A DNA stretch of 64,000 nucleotides, taken from Gammaproteobacteria bacterium (GTDB taxonomy: Bacteria; Pseudomonadota; Gammaproteobacteria; Arenicellales; CAJQKF01). Positions 16,730 through 25,819 of this stretch are shown here, piece after piece; the stretch's first letter is position 1, and each line of letters opens with the position of its first letter. A model generated the notes under the pieces. That model had not been told where the DNA came from. It was given only the letters and a program-made list of their open reading frames with translations, and ran no database searches. Location: assembly GCA_030429665.1 (NCBI GenBank), contig JAUIEZ010000005.1:1-64000 (forward strand), given 5' to 3'. The translations under genes and the position numbers were made by a program.

Positions 16730-17731
16730 CTAGTTCACCATTCCGGCGGCCTTCATCACCACGCAGATGTTCTCGTCCTCGCCCTGGTGGAAGGCGCGCG
16801 CTTCCTCGGGACCCTTCCAGTTCTTGGAGAAGCCGCGCTCCTGCATGAAAGCGGTAAACGATTCGCTGTCGAAGGCTGCCTTGACTGCTGCCACCAGGTT
16901 GTCGCGCATCTCGTCGGACAGTCCGGCGGGCGCGCCGATCATGCGCCATGTGCTCACCTGCCAGTCAGTGCCGGTGGCTTCCTCGAGTGTCGGCACCTCC
17001 GGCAACTGGGAAAAGCGCGACTCGCCCATGGTGGCCAGGGCCTTCAGCTTGCCGGCCTGGATCAGCTGCAGTCCGCTCGACAGCGGCGGCGTGACAACGT
17101 CGACGGCGCCCGCCGCGGCGTCCTTCAACGACGGCGCCTCGCCCTGGGACGGCACCCACGGAACCTTGTTCGGATCGACGCCTTCCTTGTAGAGCCAGCC
17201 CGCGAAGGCCAGGTGCCAGATACCGCCCGCGCCGGTGCCCGAGGCCTTGAAGGTGTTCGCCGGCTCGGCCTTGATGGCGTCGAGCAATTCCGATGCACTG
17301 TTGAACGGCGATTCGGCGTTGACGATCAGCCCGGCCGGCGCCGAGTTCAGCAGGGCGATCTGGGTAAACTTCTCGTAGGTGAGATCGGTGACGCCCTTGC
17401 ACACCAGCTGCGAAAGATCGACGTTTATGGTGCCGATGGTGTACCCGTCCGGCGCCGCGGCGGCCAAGGCCGCGTGACCGATGACGCCGGAGCCTCCGGT
17501 TCGGTTCACCACGTTGACGGGTTGTCCGAGGTTCGCTTCCATGCTGGCGGCCAGCGCCCGCGCCACTTGGTCGGTACCGCCTCCCGCCCCCCACGGAACG
17601 ATCAGGGTAATCGGCCGCTCGGGCCACGCGGCATGGGCGTTGGCGCTGCCGAGCATCAGCGCGCCGGCCATGAATACGCTGCCGGCGACAGCCAATACGC
17701 CACGTCGATTGAACCGGTTCAAGGGTTTCAT
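16730..17731 (-). CDS. TctC/Bug-type periplasmic solute-binding receptor
   Basis: A 333-residue exported binding protein of the Bug (TctC) family. The signal peptide spans about residues 1-34, with a twin-arginine-like NRRGVLAVAG followed by a hydrophobic core and ANAHA before the mature start AAWPERPITLIVPWGAGGGTD. The PWGAGGGTD loop and the central VNRTGGSGVIGH and DGYTIG elements are the ligand-anchoring marks of the family. It captures a carboxylate in the periplasm for TctAB. It is the first gene of the operon, with a 367-bp AT-rich upstream region shared with the divergent iclR-type gene. A Sec or Tat route is not decided. Confidence 0.92.
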   Translation of the reverse strand: MKPLNRFNRRGVLAVAGSVFMAGALMLGSANAHAAWPERPITLIVPWGAGGGTDQVARALAASMEANLGQPVNVVNRTGGSGVIGHAALAAAAPDGYTIGTINVDLSQLVCKGVTDLTYEKFTQIALLNSAPAGLIVNAESPFNSASELLDAIKAEPANTFKASGTGAGGIWHLAFAGWLYKEGVDPNKVPWVPSQGEAPSLKDAAAGAVDVVTPPLSSGLQLIQAGKLKALATMGESRFSQLPEVPTLEEATGTDWQVSTWRMIGAPAGLSDEMRDNLVAAVKAAFDSESFTAFMQERGFSKNWKGPEEARAFHQGEDENICVVMKAAGMVN

Positions 17732-18098
17732 GTTGTCCTCCTGGTAATACTGTCGTCTGATTGCCGGGCCGACTGGGCCGGCGCCTGTACCACTTCGCCA
17801 GGACGAGACCTGAATTGCGATAATGTGGATACGATTTTTATATTATGGTCGAAATCGGATCTTGTCTAGCCAGATTTTCATATTATCAAACTAGTTTTCA
17901 ATCCGTTCTATTCCCGTCCATCGAGGTCACACCGGAATCCAATCACGAATTATTTCATATCGATCCGCTTGTTCCCATCTACGAAGGCTGAATCTTTCGG
18001 TTGCAGTCAGTGACTCGTGTTGGTTATTATTTCGACAATATGAAAACTAACAATACCGTGACGAACTACCTTCGGCAAGCACCAGGCGGGCGACGATC
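17732..18098. promoter_or_regulatory. Divergent control region between tctC and the IclR-type gene
   Basis: A gene-free 367-bp stretch, far richer in A+T than its surroundings. It holds two near-identical 14-mers in direct orientation, GATTTTTATATTAT (17833-17846) and GATTTTCATATTAT (17873-17886), exactly 40 bp apart. A 10-bp inverted copy of the core, AATATGAAAA, lies at 18037-18046 close to the regulator start, and is the exact reverse complement of TTTTCATATT at 17875-17884. The layout suits an operator set for the adjacent IclR-type regulator, with copies near both genes. I did not find a convincing sigma-70 promoter pair. The rest of the region shows nothing I can name. Confidence 0.5.
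17833..17886. repeat. Direct repeat pair, probable IclR-type operator
   Basis: GATTTTTATATTAT and GATTTTCATATTAT match at 13 of 14 positions and are 40 bp apart start to start, about four helical turns, so they face the same side of DNA. They are 102 and 142 bp upstream of the tctC start. Cooperative binding of regulator dimers is the natural reading, but no binding motif of this particular regulator is known. Confidence 0.5.
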
Positions 18099-18890
18099 GT
18101 GAAATCCGGCAAAACCGGGGGCGCGGCGCGCGGAGGCTCCATCCAGTCTCTCGACCGCGCCTTTTCCATTCTCGAAGAAATCGCCCGCCACGAGCACGGT
18201 CTCGGGCTGGTCGAGCTCAGCCGCGCCGTGGACCTGCATACCAGCACCGTGCACCACCTGTGCAAGACGCTGTTGAGCCTCGGATACCTGAGTCAAAGCG
18301 AGTCCGGCAAGCGCTACCGGATCGGGCGCGGCGTCTTCGCCCTGGCCTCGTCCTGCGCCGACGAGATCGAACTGGCGAGAACGGCCCGTCCATTCCTCGC
18401 CGAGCTGTCCAAGAGCACCGGCGAGAGCGCCCATTTCGCGGTTTGGGCCGGCAACCAGGTGCTGATCCTGGAGCGCGCCTACAGCGACAGCGCGTTCCAG
18501 ATGAACGAGCGCGCCGGCATGCTGCGACCGGCGCACTGCACGGCGATCGGGAAGGCACTGCTGTCGGGGCTGGAACCGGCCGCGCTCGACGAACGGCTGG
18601 ACGAGATGACGCTCACGCCACACGCGCCGAACACGATCGTCGACAAGGAACAATTGCGCCGGGAAATAGAAAGAATCCGCGCCGACGGCGTCGCCTACGA
18701 CGATTCGGAATACAACGAGGAAGCCCGCTGCATCGCAGCGCCGGTGCGCGACTTCCGGAACCGCGTGGTCGGCGCTATCGGGTTTTCCGGACCGGTATGG
18801 CGCGTGTCGTTGAGCGACCTGAACAAGTACAGCGCCCTGACACGCGAGAAGTCCCGATCACTGTCGCTCGCGCTGGGCTGGCGCGAGTAG
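18099..18890 (+). CDS. IclR-family transcriptional regulator
   Basis: A 263-residue IclR-type regulator starting at GTG 18099. The N-terminal winged helix-turn-helix spans about residues 14-75 (SIQSLDRAFSILEEIA, LVELSRAVDLHTSTVHHLCKTL as separate landmarks), and the C-terminal effector domain about 85-255 (RPAHCTAIGKALLSG, EARCIAAPVRDF, VGAIGFSGP). Such proteins sense small acids and repress or activate nearby catabolic operons. It is divergent from the TctABC operon and is its obvious candidate regulator. Its 3' end overlaps the guanine deaminase gene on the other strand by 33 bp. Confidence 0.9.
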   Translation: MKSGKTGGAARGGSIQSLDRAFSILEEIARHEHGLGLVELSRAVDLHTSTVHHLCKTLLSLGYLSQSESGKRYRIGRGVFALASSCADEIELARTARPFLAELSKSTGESAHFAVWAGNQVLILERAYSDSAFQMNERAGMLRPAHCTAIGKALLSGLEPAALDERLDEMTLTPHAPNTIVDKEQLRREIERIRADGVAYDDSEYNEEARCIAAPVRDFRNRVVGAIGFSGPVWRVSLSDLNKYSALTREKSRSLSLALGWRE

Positions 18891-20201
18891 GCCCGAACCG
18901 CGATCGCGCCTGTGTACCGGCGCGCCCATCGAGTACACCCGTTGCACGGCACGGTCGTCACCGAGCATCAAGGTGGCGAAGAGCAGTTCGTCGATGCCGT
19001 CGCAATGATCGGCGCGGTGGGCCATGGCGGGCGTCGCGCGCGGATCGAGCACCACGAAGTCGGCCTCCTTTCCCGTTTCGAAGCTGCCGATCACGTCGTC
19101 GAGCCCGAGCGCCCGCGCGCCGCCGAGGGTTGCGAGGTATAACGCGCGCGCCGGGTCGAGGTTCTGACCCTGCAACTGGAGCACCTTGTAGGCCTCGTTG
19201 ACGGTGCGCAGCAGCGAGAAGCTGTCGCCGCCGCCGACATCGGTGCCCATGCCCACCTTCACGCCGTGGCGGTCGGCCCCGGCGAGGTCGAACAGGCCGC
19301 TGCCGATGAATAGGTTGGAGCAGGGACAAAAGGCCACGGCGCTGCCGGTGTCGGCAAGACGACCCCATTCGCGGTCGGCGAGATGCAGGCCGTGGGCGAA
19401 CACCGAGTGCGCGCCGAGCAGGCCGTGGTGGTCGTAGACATCCACGTAATCGAGTCGATCCGGAAACAGCCGCTTCACCCACGCGCACTCTTCCCGGTTC
19501 TCCGACAGGTGGGTCTGCAGGCGAACGCCGGGATGTTCGGCGAGCAGGCGACCGGCGACGGCGAGTTGCTCGTCCGACGAGGTCGGCGCGAAGCGCGGCG
19601 TCACCGCGTAGAGCAGCCGCCCGCGGCCGTGCCAGCGTTCGATGAGGACGGCGCTGTCGTGGTAGGACGATTCCGCCGTGTCCAGCAGGTAATCGGGCGC
19701 ATGGCGGTCCATCATCACCTTGCCGCAGAGCATGCGCAGTCCGCGGGCCGAGGCGGCCTCGAAGAAGGCGTCCACCGACTGCGGATGCACGCTGCCGAAC
19801 ACCAGCGCGGTGGTGGTGCCGTTGCGCAGCAGTTCGTCGAGAAACAACTCGGCCGCGTCGCGCGCCCGCCCTTTATCCCCGAAACGGCCCTCGGCCGGAA
19901 ACGTGTAGCGCTCCAGCCATTCGAGCAGTTGCGTGCCGTACGCGGCGACGATACCGCTTTGCGGGTAATGAATGTGGGTGTCGACGAACCCGGGCACGAT
20001 GAGCGCGTCGCCGTGATCGACGATCTTGGTGGCGCCCTCCAGGGCATCGAGCACCGACGCGGCATCGCCCGCCGCCTCCACCCGGCCTTCGCGGTCCACC
20101 AGCAGCGCGCCGTCGGCAAAATACTCGAGCTTGCCACCCGCCGCCGGATCCCCGGTCAGGTGCAGGACGCCGCCGCGGTGCGCGGCGCGTGGGTTGGCCA
20201 T
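18858..20201 (-). CDS. guaD: Guanine deaminase
   Basis: A 447-residue amidohydrolase that deaminates guanine to xanthine in the cytosol. Zinc ligands are His76 and His78 in DTHIHYP, then QTHLSENREE (His), FAHGLHL (His) and the aspartate in GMGTDVGGGDSFS. FCPCSNLFIGSG is the substrate-pocket signature of guanine deaminases. The ATG at 20201 was chosen from the family N-terminus; an upstream extension of 29 codons is low in complexity. It lies 7 bp after uraH in the xdhA-xdhB-xdhC-uraD-uraH-guaD operon, feeding xanthine into XdhAB. Confidence 0.93.
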   Translation of the reverse strand: MANPRAAHRGGVLHLTGDPAAGGKLEYFADGALLVDREGRVEAAGDAASVLDALEGATKIVDHGDALIVPGFVDTHIHYPQSGIVAAYGTQLLEWLERYTFPAEGRFGDKGRARDAAELFLDELLRNGTTTALVFGSVHPQSVDAFFEAASARGLRMLCGKVMMDRHAPDYLLDTAESSYHDSAVLIERWHGRGRLLYAVTPRFAPTSSDEQLAVAGRLLAEHPGVRLQTHLSENREECAWVKRLFPDRLDYVDVYDHHGLLGAHSVFAHGLHLADREWGRLADTGSAVAFCPCSNLFIGSGLFDLAGADRHGVKVGMGTDVGGGDSFSLLRTVNEAYKVLQLQGQNLDPARALYLATLGGARALGLDDVIGSFETGKEADFVVLDPRATPAMAHRADHCDGIDELLFATLMLGDDRAVQRVYSMGAPVHRRDRGSGLLAPAQRERQ

Positions 20202-20208
20202 GACGGGG

Positions 20209-20550
20209 TCAGGATCCTCGATAGGTGGAGTAGCCGTAGGGCGAGAGCAGCAGCGGGATGTGGTAGTGCTGGCCGTCGCCGTCGACATTGAACACCACGT
20301 CCACCCATGGATAGAAGTGCTTGTGGCCGCGGTTACGGAAATAGCCGCTCACCTCGAAGCGCATGCGGTAGGTGCCGTCGTCGAGCACCGCGCCGGCATC
20401 CATCAGGTCGCTGATGCGGCCGTCGCCGTCGGTGGCGCCGTGGGCGATGACCTCGTCGCGCTCGTCCACGACGCGCGACAGCGTCACCTTCACGCCCTCG
20501 GCCGGACAGCCGCGCGCGGTATCGAGGATATGGGTGGTGATCTGGCTCAT
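20209..20550 (-). CDS. uraH: 5-hydroxyisourate hydrolase (transthyretin-like)
   Basis: A 113-residue transthyretin-related protein that hydrolyses 5-hydroxyisourate, the product of urate oxidation, to OHCU. The N-terminal signature ITTHILDTARGCPA with His7 and the C-terminal tetrapeptide YRGS (110-113) are diagnostic; HYHIPLLLSPYGY carries the second active-site histidine region. It has no signal peptide, so it is a cytosolic form. It lies 46 bp after uraD and 7 bp before guaD. The urate oxidase that supplies it is encoded 38 kb away in this window (58314-59501). Confidence 0.95.
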   Translation of the reverse strand: MSQITTHILDTARGCPAEGVKVTLSRVVDERDEVIAHGATDGDGRISDLMDAGAVLDDGTYRMRFEVSGYFRNRGHKHFYPWVDVVFNVDGDGQHYHIPLLLSPYGYSTYRGS

Positions 20551-20596
20551 GGTGCGGCTCTCCGTCGTTTCACGCGCGATGCCGGGTGCGCGGGCG

Positions 20597-21100
20597 TCAC
20601 CCCAGCATCTTCTCGAGACGCAGCAGCGTGATCTTCAGTTGTTCCGCGGCCGCGTTGCGCATTTCCTCTTCGCGACTATTGTTTATGCGCGACAGCAATA
20701 GCGCAAGCATCTCTTCCGCGCTCTTGCCACTGGCGAAGACGATGAAGATGAACCCGAATCGTTTTTCGTACTCGGCGTTGAGTCGCGCCAGCGCCTCGAG
20801 CGTGGCGGCGTCGGCGCCGTTCACCGCGCCCTGCTCGTTGCCGGCCATGGCCTTGGTGGCGGCGTATTTCTCGCGCAGGGAGTCGATGTCGCCGATTTTC
20901 GGATGGGCCGCGAACGCTTCCAGCCAGTCGGCCTCGCCGGTTGCGGCCCACGCCGAGCGGGCGCTCTCGAAAAGATCCCCGGGCGAGGCAAACGGCCGTC
21001 GCGCCAGCATGCCGTCGACCCAGCGCGTCGACGCGCAACAATGACCGAGCCGTTCCGTCGCGGCACCGTCATCCAGCGCATTGAACGCCGCCAGTCTCAA
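20597..21100 (-). CDS. uraD: OHCU decarboxylase
   Basis: A 167-residue protein that decarboxylates 2-oxo-4-hydroxy-4-carboxy-5-ureidoimidazoline to S-allantoin. The catalytic His66-Pro67 lies in AHPKIGD and Glu89 in AGNEQGAV, both family signatures. RFGFIFIVFASGKSAEEML is the conserved C-terminal strand-helix. Translation appears to start at TTG 21100, which overlaps the xdhC stop as TTGA, a coupled junction; no better start exists in the frame. The operon position directly after xdhC and before uraH agrees with the pathway order. Confidence 0.92.
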   Translation of the reverse strand: MRLAAFNALDDGAATERLGHCCASTRWVDGMLARRPFASPGDLFESARSAWAATGEADWLEAFAAHPKIGDIDSLREKYAATKAMAGNEQGAVNGADAATLEALARLNAEYEKRFGFIFIVFASGKSAEEMLALLLSRINNSREEEMRNAAAEQLKITLLRLEKMLG

Positions 21101-21918
21101 CGCCGCACCAGTTCCAGGGCCGCCGGCGGATGTGCCGCGCCGTGCAATCGATCCCGCCGCCGCATCAGGTCCGCGGCCACCGACACCGCGATCTCCATCG
21201 GTGCCTTGCCCCCCGTATAGGGCAACCCGATGGGACAGTGCAGCCGATCGAGTTCCTCCGCGGTGAAACCTCGCTCGGCCAGCCGCTTGCCGAACCGCGC
21301 GGCCTTGGAACGCGAGCCGATCAGGCCGAGGTAGTCAAAATCGCCGCGCGAGAGCACCGCGTCGCAGATCTCGAGATCCAGGGCGTGATCGTGGGTCATC
21401 ACCAGGTGCCAGGCGCCGGCCGGGGCTTCGGCGACCTCGCCCGCCGAGGCCCGGGTGCGCACGACGGTGACGTTGTCGGGGACCTTGTCGGGAAACATGT
21501 CGTCACGCTCGTCGATCCAGCGCACCAGGCAGTCTATATCGCCGAGCACCTTGACCAGCGCCTTTGCCACGTGTCCCGCGCCGTGCAGCTCGACGCGCAT
21601 CCGGCAGGCCTCGATGCGCTCGAGCAGCACGCGAACGTAACCGCCGCAGCACTGGCCCAGCTTCGGCCCTAGCGGAAAATCCTCCAACCGCTTGCGGGCG
21701 CCCGGCTCGGCCAGCAGCTCCCGCGCCATGTCGACGGCGCGATGCTCGAGTTCGCCGCCGCCGATGGTGTCGTAGAGCGCCTCCTTGGTGACCACCATCT
21801 TGCCGTCGTCGTCGCGAGGCGACGAACCACGGGTCTCGACCAGGGTAACGAGCACGAACGACCGGCCGGCCGCGTGCAGGTCTGCCACCGCGCGCTGCCA
21901 GCGCACGCTACGATCCAC
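21097..21918 (-). CDS. xdhC: XdhC-family xanthine dehydrogenase maturation factor
   Basis: A 273-residue XdhC-type protein. In known systems XdhC binds molybdenum cofactor, promotes its sulfuration and inserts it into XdhB. The N-terminal domain has VTLVETRGSSPRDDDGKMVVT, cited as the start of the XdhC/CoxI domain, then GGGELEHRAV and LGPKLGQCCGG (with the paired cysteines). The C-terminal Rossmann part has GAGHVAKAL and DYLGLIGSRSKAARF. I place the start at GTG 21918, an 11-bp overlap with xdhB; the longer frame upstream is a shadow of xdhB. It is coupled downstream to uraD. Confidence 0.9.
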   Translation of the reverse strand: MDRSVRWQRAVADLHAAGRSFVLVTLVETRGSSPRDDDGKMVVTKEALYDTIGGGELEHRAVDMARELLAEPGARKRLEDFPLGPKLGQCCGGYVRVLLERIEACRMRVELHGAGHVAKALVKVLGDIDCLVRWIDERDDMFPDKVPDNVTVVRTRASAGEVAEAPAGAWHLVMTHDHALDLEICDAVLSRGDFDYLGLIGSRSKAARFGKRLAERGFTAEELDRLHCPIGLPYTGGKAPMEIAVSVAADLMRRRDRLHGAAHPPAALELVRR

Positions 21919-24253
21919 GCGCGGCCTCCCGGGAGCGAATCTCCTCGATCGCGGCGAGCACGTACTCGCAGGTTGCCGGCGCGTCGAGGCGCGGCGCCAG
22001 CCGGTAGTCGACCAGCGACGACACCGCGTCCCGAATGGCACACCAGGCGCTGATGGCGAGCATCAGCGGCGGTTCGCCCACTGCCTTGGAGTGGTATATC
22101 GTCTCCTCGCGGTTCGGCACCCCCTCCAGCAGGGAGACGTTGAAGTGCTCGGGCACGTCGGCCACCGCCGGGATCTTGTAGTTGGCCGGCGCATTGCTGA
22201 GCAGGCGACCCGACGCGTCCCACTTCAGTTCCTCGGTGGTAAGCCAGCCCAATCCTTGCACGAAGCCGCCCTCGATCTGGCCGATATCGACGGCCGGGTT
22301 GATGGAATTGCCGACGTCGTGAAGGATGTCGACCGCAAGCAGCTTGTACTCGCCCGTGAGAATGTCGACGACCACCTCGCTGACTGCAGCGCCGTTGGCG
22401 AAGTAGAAGAACGGCCGGCCGCGGCCGGTGTCGCGGTCGTAGTGGATCGCGGGCGTCTTGTAGAAGCCGGTCGCCGAAAGCTGTACCCGGGCCAGCCAGG
22501 CGTCGCGGGCGGTATCGGCGAAGGAGGCGTCGTAGTCGCGACAACGCACGCGGCCATCCGCGAACACCACCTCGCCGGCGTCGGCGTACTGGCGGTTGGC
22601 GACGAAGGCCGCGATTCGTTCGCGGATGGCGCGCGCCGCGTTGCGCGCGGCCATGCCGTTCAGGTCGGTGCCCGACGAAGCTGCGGTGGGCGCCGTGTTC
22701 GGCACCTTGTCGGTGCGCGTGGCCGAAACGCCCACGGCGGAGACGTCGACGCCGAACTCGTCGGCGACAATTTGCCGGACCTTGGTGAACAGTCCCTGCC
22801 CCATCTCCGTGCCGCCGTGGTTGAGGTGCACGGTGCCGTCGGTGTAGACGTGTACCAGCGCACCGGCCTGGTTGAGGTGGGTCACGGTGAAGGAAATGCC
22901 GAACTTGACCGGCGTCAGGGCGATGCCACGGCGCAGCACGCCGCCGGCGGCGTTGAATGTCGCGATCTCCTCGCGGCGCTCGCGGTAGCGCGCGTCGCGC
23001 TCCAGGCGATCGATGATCTCCGGCACCGTGAAGTGGGTTACCTCCTGGTGGTAGGGCGTGAGCTGCCCGGCGTCGCCCCGGTACAGGTTGCGCTTGCGAA
23101 CGTCCAGCGGATCGAGGCCGGTGGCGCGCGCGATCTCGTCGATGACCAATTCCATGACGATCATGCCCTGGGGACCGCCGAAGCCGCGAAACGCGGTGTT
23201 GGATACCGTGTGAGTGCGCCAGCGGTGTCCTTCCACGTGCACGTTCGGCAAGTAGTAGGCGTTGTCGCAATGAAACATGGCGCGGTCGACGATGGCGTCG
23301 GACAGGTCCGGCGAGCAGCCGCAGCGTCCCGACAGGTCGTAGTCGATGCCGAGAATGCGCCCGTCGTCGTCGAAGCCGACGTCGTAACGGTTCAGGAAGT
23401 CGTGGCGCTTGCCGGTCATCACCATGTCGTCGGCCCGAGGCAGGCGGCACTTGGCGGGCCGGCCGGTATGTCGCGCCACCAGCGCCGCGAGGCAGGCCCA
23501 CGGATTGGCGTGGGTCTCCTTGCCGCCGAAGCCGCCGCCCATGCGCCTCACCTCGGCGGTCACCGCCTGCATCGGCAGGCCGAGCACCTCGGCGACCAGC
23601 TTTTGCACCTCGGTGGGGTTCTGGTTGGAAGTCACCACGTGCATGCCGCCGTCGTCGCGCGGCACGGCCAGCGACGCCTGCCCTTCCAGGTAGAAATGCT
23701 CCTGCCCGCCGACGCGCATCGAGCCGGTGACGCGGCGCGGCGCGGCGGTAATGGCGGCGGCCGGGTCGCCCCGATGCATGACGTGGGGCGGACGCACGGT
23801 AATGCCGGCTTCGATGGCCTGCGCCACGTCGACCGCCGGCGCTTCCTCGTCGTACTCGACGACCGCCAGGGTGGCGGCGCGACGCGCCGACAGCAAGTCG
23901 GTGGCGGCGACCACGAACAACGGCTGTCCATGGTGCTGGATCTCGTCGGCCACCAGCAGCGGATCGCCCGGGAATACCGGTCCGATGTCCAGGTGGCCGG
24001 GCACGTCGGCCGCGGTAAGCACGCACACCACGCCGGGTGCCGCGCGTACCGCGTCCAGGTTCAGGGAGCGCACCCGTCCGCGCGCGATGTCGGTTCGGCC
24101 TATCGCGAGGTGCAGCATGCCATCGTACTCGGGCAGGTCGTCCACGTAGTGGGCGCGGCCGGTGACATGGCCCACCGCGCTGTCGTGGGGCAGCGCCTCG
24201 CCGGCGGCGTGCGCGCGCGCGTCGATTCTCTCGATGCCGTTGTCAAATTTCAT
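21908..24253 (-). CDS. xdhB: Xanthine dehydrogenase, molybdopterin-binding subunit
   Basis: A 781-residue large subunit that oxidises hypoxanthine and xanthine to urate at a molybdenum centre, passing electrons to XdhA. Visible hallmarks are GGQEHFYLEGQ, RRMGGGFGGKE (about 305-315), AFRGFGGPQG (about 345-355), and the catalytic Glu727 in VGEPPLMLAIS, equivalent to the essential glutamate of bovine xanthine oxidase. Length is normal for the bacterial two-subunit enzyme. It overlaps xdhA by 11 bp and xdhC by 11 bp, so the three are tightly coupled. Cytosolic. Confidence 0.95.
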   Translation of the reverse strand: MKFDNGIERIDARAHAAGEALPHDSAVGHVTGRAHYVDDLPEYDGMLHLAIGRTDIARGRVRSLNLDAVRAAPGVVCVLTAADVPGHLDIGPVFPGDPLLVADEIQHHGQPLFVVAATDLLSARRAATLAVVEYDEEAPAVDVAQAIEAGITVRPPHVMHRGDPAAAITAAPRRVTGSMRVGGQEHFYLEGQASLAVPRDDGGMHVVTSNQNPTEVQKLVAEVLGLPMQAVTAEVRRMGGGFGGKETHANPWACLAALVARHTGRPAKCRLPRADDMVMTGKRHDFLNRYDVGFDDDGRILGIDYDLSGRCGCSPDLSDAIVDRAMFHCDNAYYLPNVHVEGHRWRTHTVSNTAFRGFGGPQGMIVMELVIDEIARATGLDPLDVRKRNLYRGDAGQLTPYHQEVTHFTVPEIIDRLERDARYRERREEIATFNAAGGVLRRGIALTPVKFGISFTVTHLNQAGALVHVYTDGTVHLNHGGTEMGQGLFTKVRQIVADEFGVDVSAVGVSATRTDKVPNTAPTAASSGTDLNGMAARNAARAIRERIAAFVANRQYADAGEVVFADGRVRCRDYDASFADTARDAWLARVQLSATGFYKTPAIHYDRDTGRGRPFFYFANGAAVSEVVVDILTGEYKLLAVDILHDVGNSINPAVDIGQIEGGFVQGLGWLTTEELKWDASGRLLSNAPANYKIPAVADVPEHFNVSLLEGVPNREETIYHSKAVGEPPLMLAISAWCAIRDAVSSLVDYRLAPRLDAPATCEYVLAAIEEIRSREAARGS

Positions 24254-25679
24254 AGCGGCTCACCCGGTGCACAGGTTGGTCGGCGGCCAGTTCCAGGCAG
24301 GCGCGTTCGATCATGCCGCCGGCGACCGCCAGGCGGTATCGGGCCGACGCGCGGACATCGTCGATGGGTTGGAAGTCCGCGCCGATGGCGGCGCGCCCCG
24401 CCGCCGCCGCCTCGGGGGGCGCCTTGCCGGCCATGGCGGACTCGACGTTCGCGGCGCGCTTCGGCGTCGCCGCCATGCCGCCGAAGGCCACCGAGACGTT
24501 CGAGATCAGGCCGCCTTCGTACGTGAACAGGAACACGCCCAGCGCGGTGGAGATGTCGTCGTCGAAACGCTTGGAGTTCTTGCAGGCGACGAGCCGCTTG
24601 CCCGGCCGCGCGCGCGGGATCTCCACCGATTCGATGAACTCGCCGCACTCGAGAACCGTTTGCCGGTAACCGGTGAAAAAGTCCTCGACGGCCAGGCGGC
24701 GCGTCGAATCGCCGCGGCGCAGGTTCACGCTCGCGTCGAGCGCGATCAACACCGGTGGCGTGTCGCCTATCGGCGAGGCGTTGGCGATGTTGCCGCCGAG
24801 GCTGCCCTGGTTGCGAATGGGCACCGATCCCAGGCGCAGGAGAACTTCCGCGAGGTCCGGGTACTCCGCCGTCAACACGTCGAAGAAACGGCTGTATCGG
24901 GCGGCGGCGCCGATCACCAGCGCGTCGTCCGCTACCTCGATGCGATTCAGCTCGGCGACGTTGCCCAGGTAGACGAGTCGCGGCAGTTGCTTGAGTTGCT
25001 GAGTCGTCTCCAGCGCCAGGTCGGTGGCGCCGCAAAACGGCCGCGCCTCCGGGTGTTCCGCGAGCAGCCGGGCGACGGCATCGACGTCCGCCGGGGCGTG
25101 GAACCCACCGGCGGGCAGCTCGCAGTCCGCCGAGGGCGCGATTTCGGACAGGCGCCTGACAATCTCGCCGCGGGATTCGCTGAACCGGTCCGGCGCCGGG
25201 TCGGCGCAGGCGGCGAGGCCGGCGTCGACGATGGGGCGATACCCGGTGCAACGGCACAGGTTGCCGGCCAGCGCGTTATGCACGGCCTCGCGGTCGGCCG
25301 GCGCGCCGCGCTTGTAGAGCGCGAACAGGGACATGACGAAGCCGGGCGTGCAGAAACCGCACTGCGAACCGTGGCAATCGACCATGGCCCGCTGCACCGG
25401 GTGCAGGACGTCGCCGTCGGCGAGGTCCTCCACGGTAATCACCTGCCGGCCATGCACCGCGCCAAGGTAAGTGATGCAACTGTTGACGGTCTCGTAGGCG
25501 AGCCCGCCGTTGCCGTCCGGCGCGGCGAGCACCACGGTGCAGGCGCCGCAATCGCCCGAGGCGCACCCTTCCTTCGTGCCGGTGCGTCGACGGTCCTCGC
25601 GCAGGAAATCCAGCAGGGTACGATCGGCGCGAAAGGCGTCGAGCCGGACGGTTTCGTCATTGAGGAGAAATTCGATCAT
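24243..25679 (-). CDS. xdhA: Xanthine dehydrogenase, FeS/FAD subunit
   Basis: A 478-residue small subunit carrying two [2Fe-2S] clusters and FAD; it passes electrons from XdhB to NAD+. The plant-type ferredoxin domain has Cys39, Cys44, Cys47 and Cys68; the second cluster domain has Cys102, Cys107, Cys110, Cys142 and Cys144. The FAD-binding domain (about 180-350) includes [15 protein letters not shown], and the C-terminal CO-dehydrogenase-flavoprotein-like domain ends the chain. It is the first gene of the purine operon. A RutR-like palindrome and a promoter lie 66-93 bp upstream. Confidence 0.95.
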   Translation of the reverse strand: MIEFLLNDETVRLDAFRADRTLLDFLREDRRRTGTKEGCASGDCGACTVVLAAPDGNGGLAYETVNSCITYLGAVHGRQVITVEDLADGDVLHPVQRAMVDCHGSQCGFCTPGFVMSLFALYKRGAPADREAVHNALAGNLCRCTGYRPIVDAGLAACADPAPDRFSESRGEIVRRLSEIAPSADCELPAGGFHAPADVDAVARLLAEHPEARPFCGATDLALETTQQLKQLPRLVYLGNVAELNRIEVADDALVIGAAARYSRFFDVLTAEYPDLAEVLLRLGSVPIRNQGSLGGNIANASPIGDTPPVLIALDASVNLRRGDSTRRLAVEDFFTGYRQTVLECGEFIESVEIPRARPGKRLVACKNSKRFDDDISTALGVFLFTYEGGLISNVSVAFGGMAATPKRAANVESAMAGKAPPEAAAAGRAAIGADFQPIDDVRASARYRLAVAGGMIERACLELAADQPVHRVSRYEI

Positions 25680-25744
25680 GGAGTCCCACCCGGTTGGCGC
25701 GCGCGGGCCGGCCGAGACGTCGTCGGCCGGTTCGAGAATCCCAG

Positions 25745-25772
25745 CTTATCCATTTTTTGACCATTCGGTCAA
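25745..25772 (-). promoter_or_regulatory. Predicted xdhA promoter with RutR-like operator
   Basis: TTGACCATTCGGTCAA (25757-25772) is a perfect TTGACC-4-GGTCAA inverted repeat. It differs at one base from the RutR consensus TTGACCANNTGGTCAA known from E. coli. On the minus strand its outer TTGACC (25772-25767) can serve as a -35, followed after 16 bp by GATAAG (25750-25745) as a -10 (4 of 6). Binding at the operator would thus block RNA polymerase. A sister site is at 26508-26523, and a RutR-like gene at 32810. Confidence 0.72.
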
Positions 25773-25819
25773 GTTTTCGCCGCGCGGCGCGGCGTCGTCG
25801 AAACCGACCCGCGAACGGC

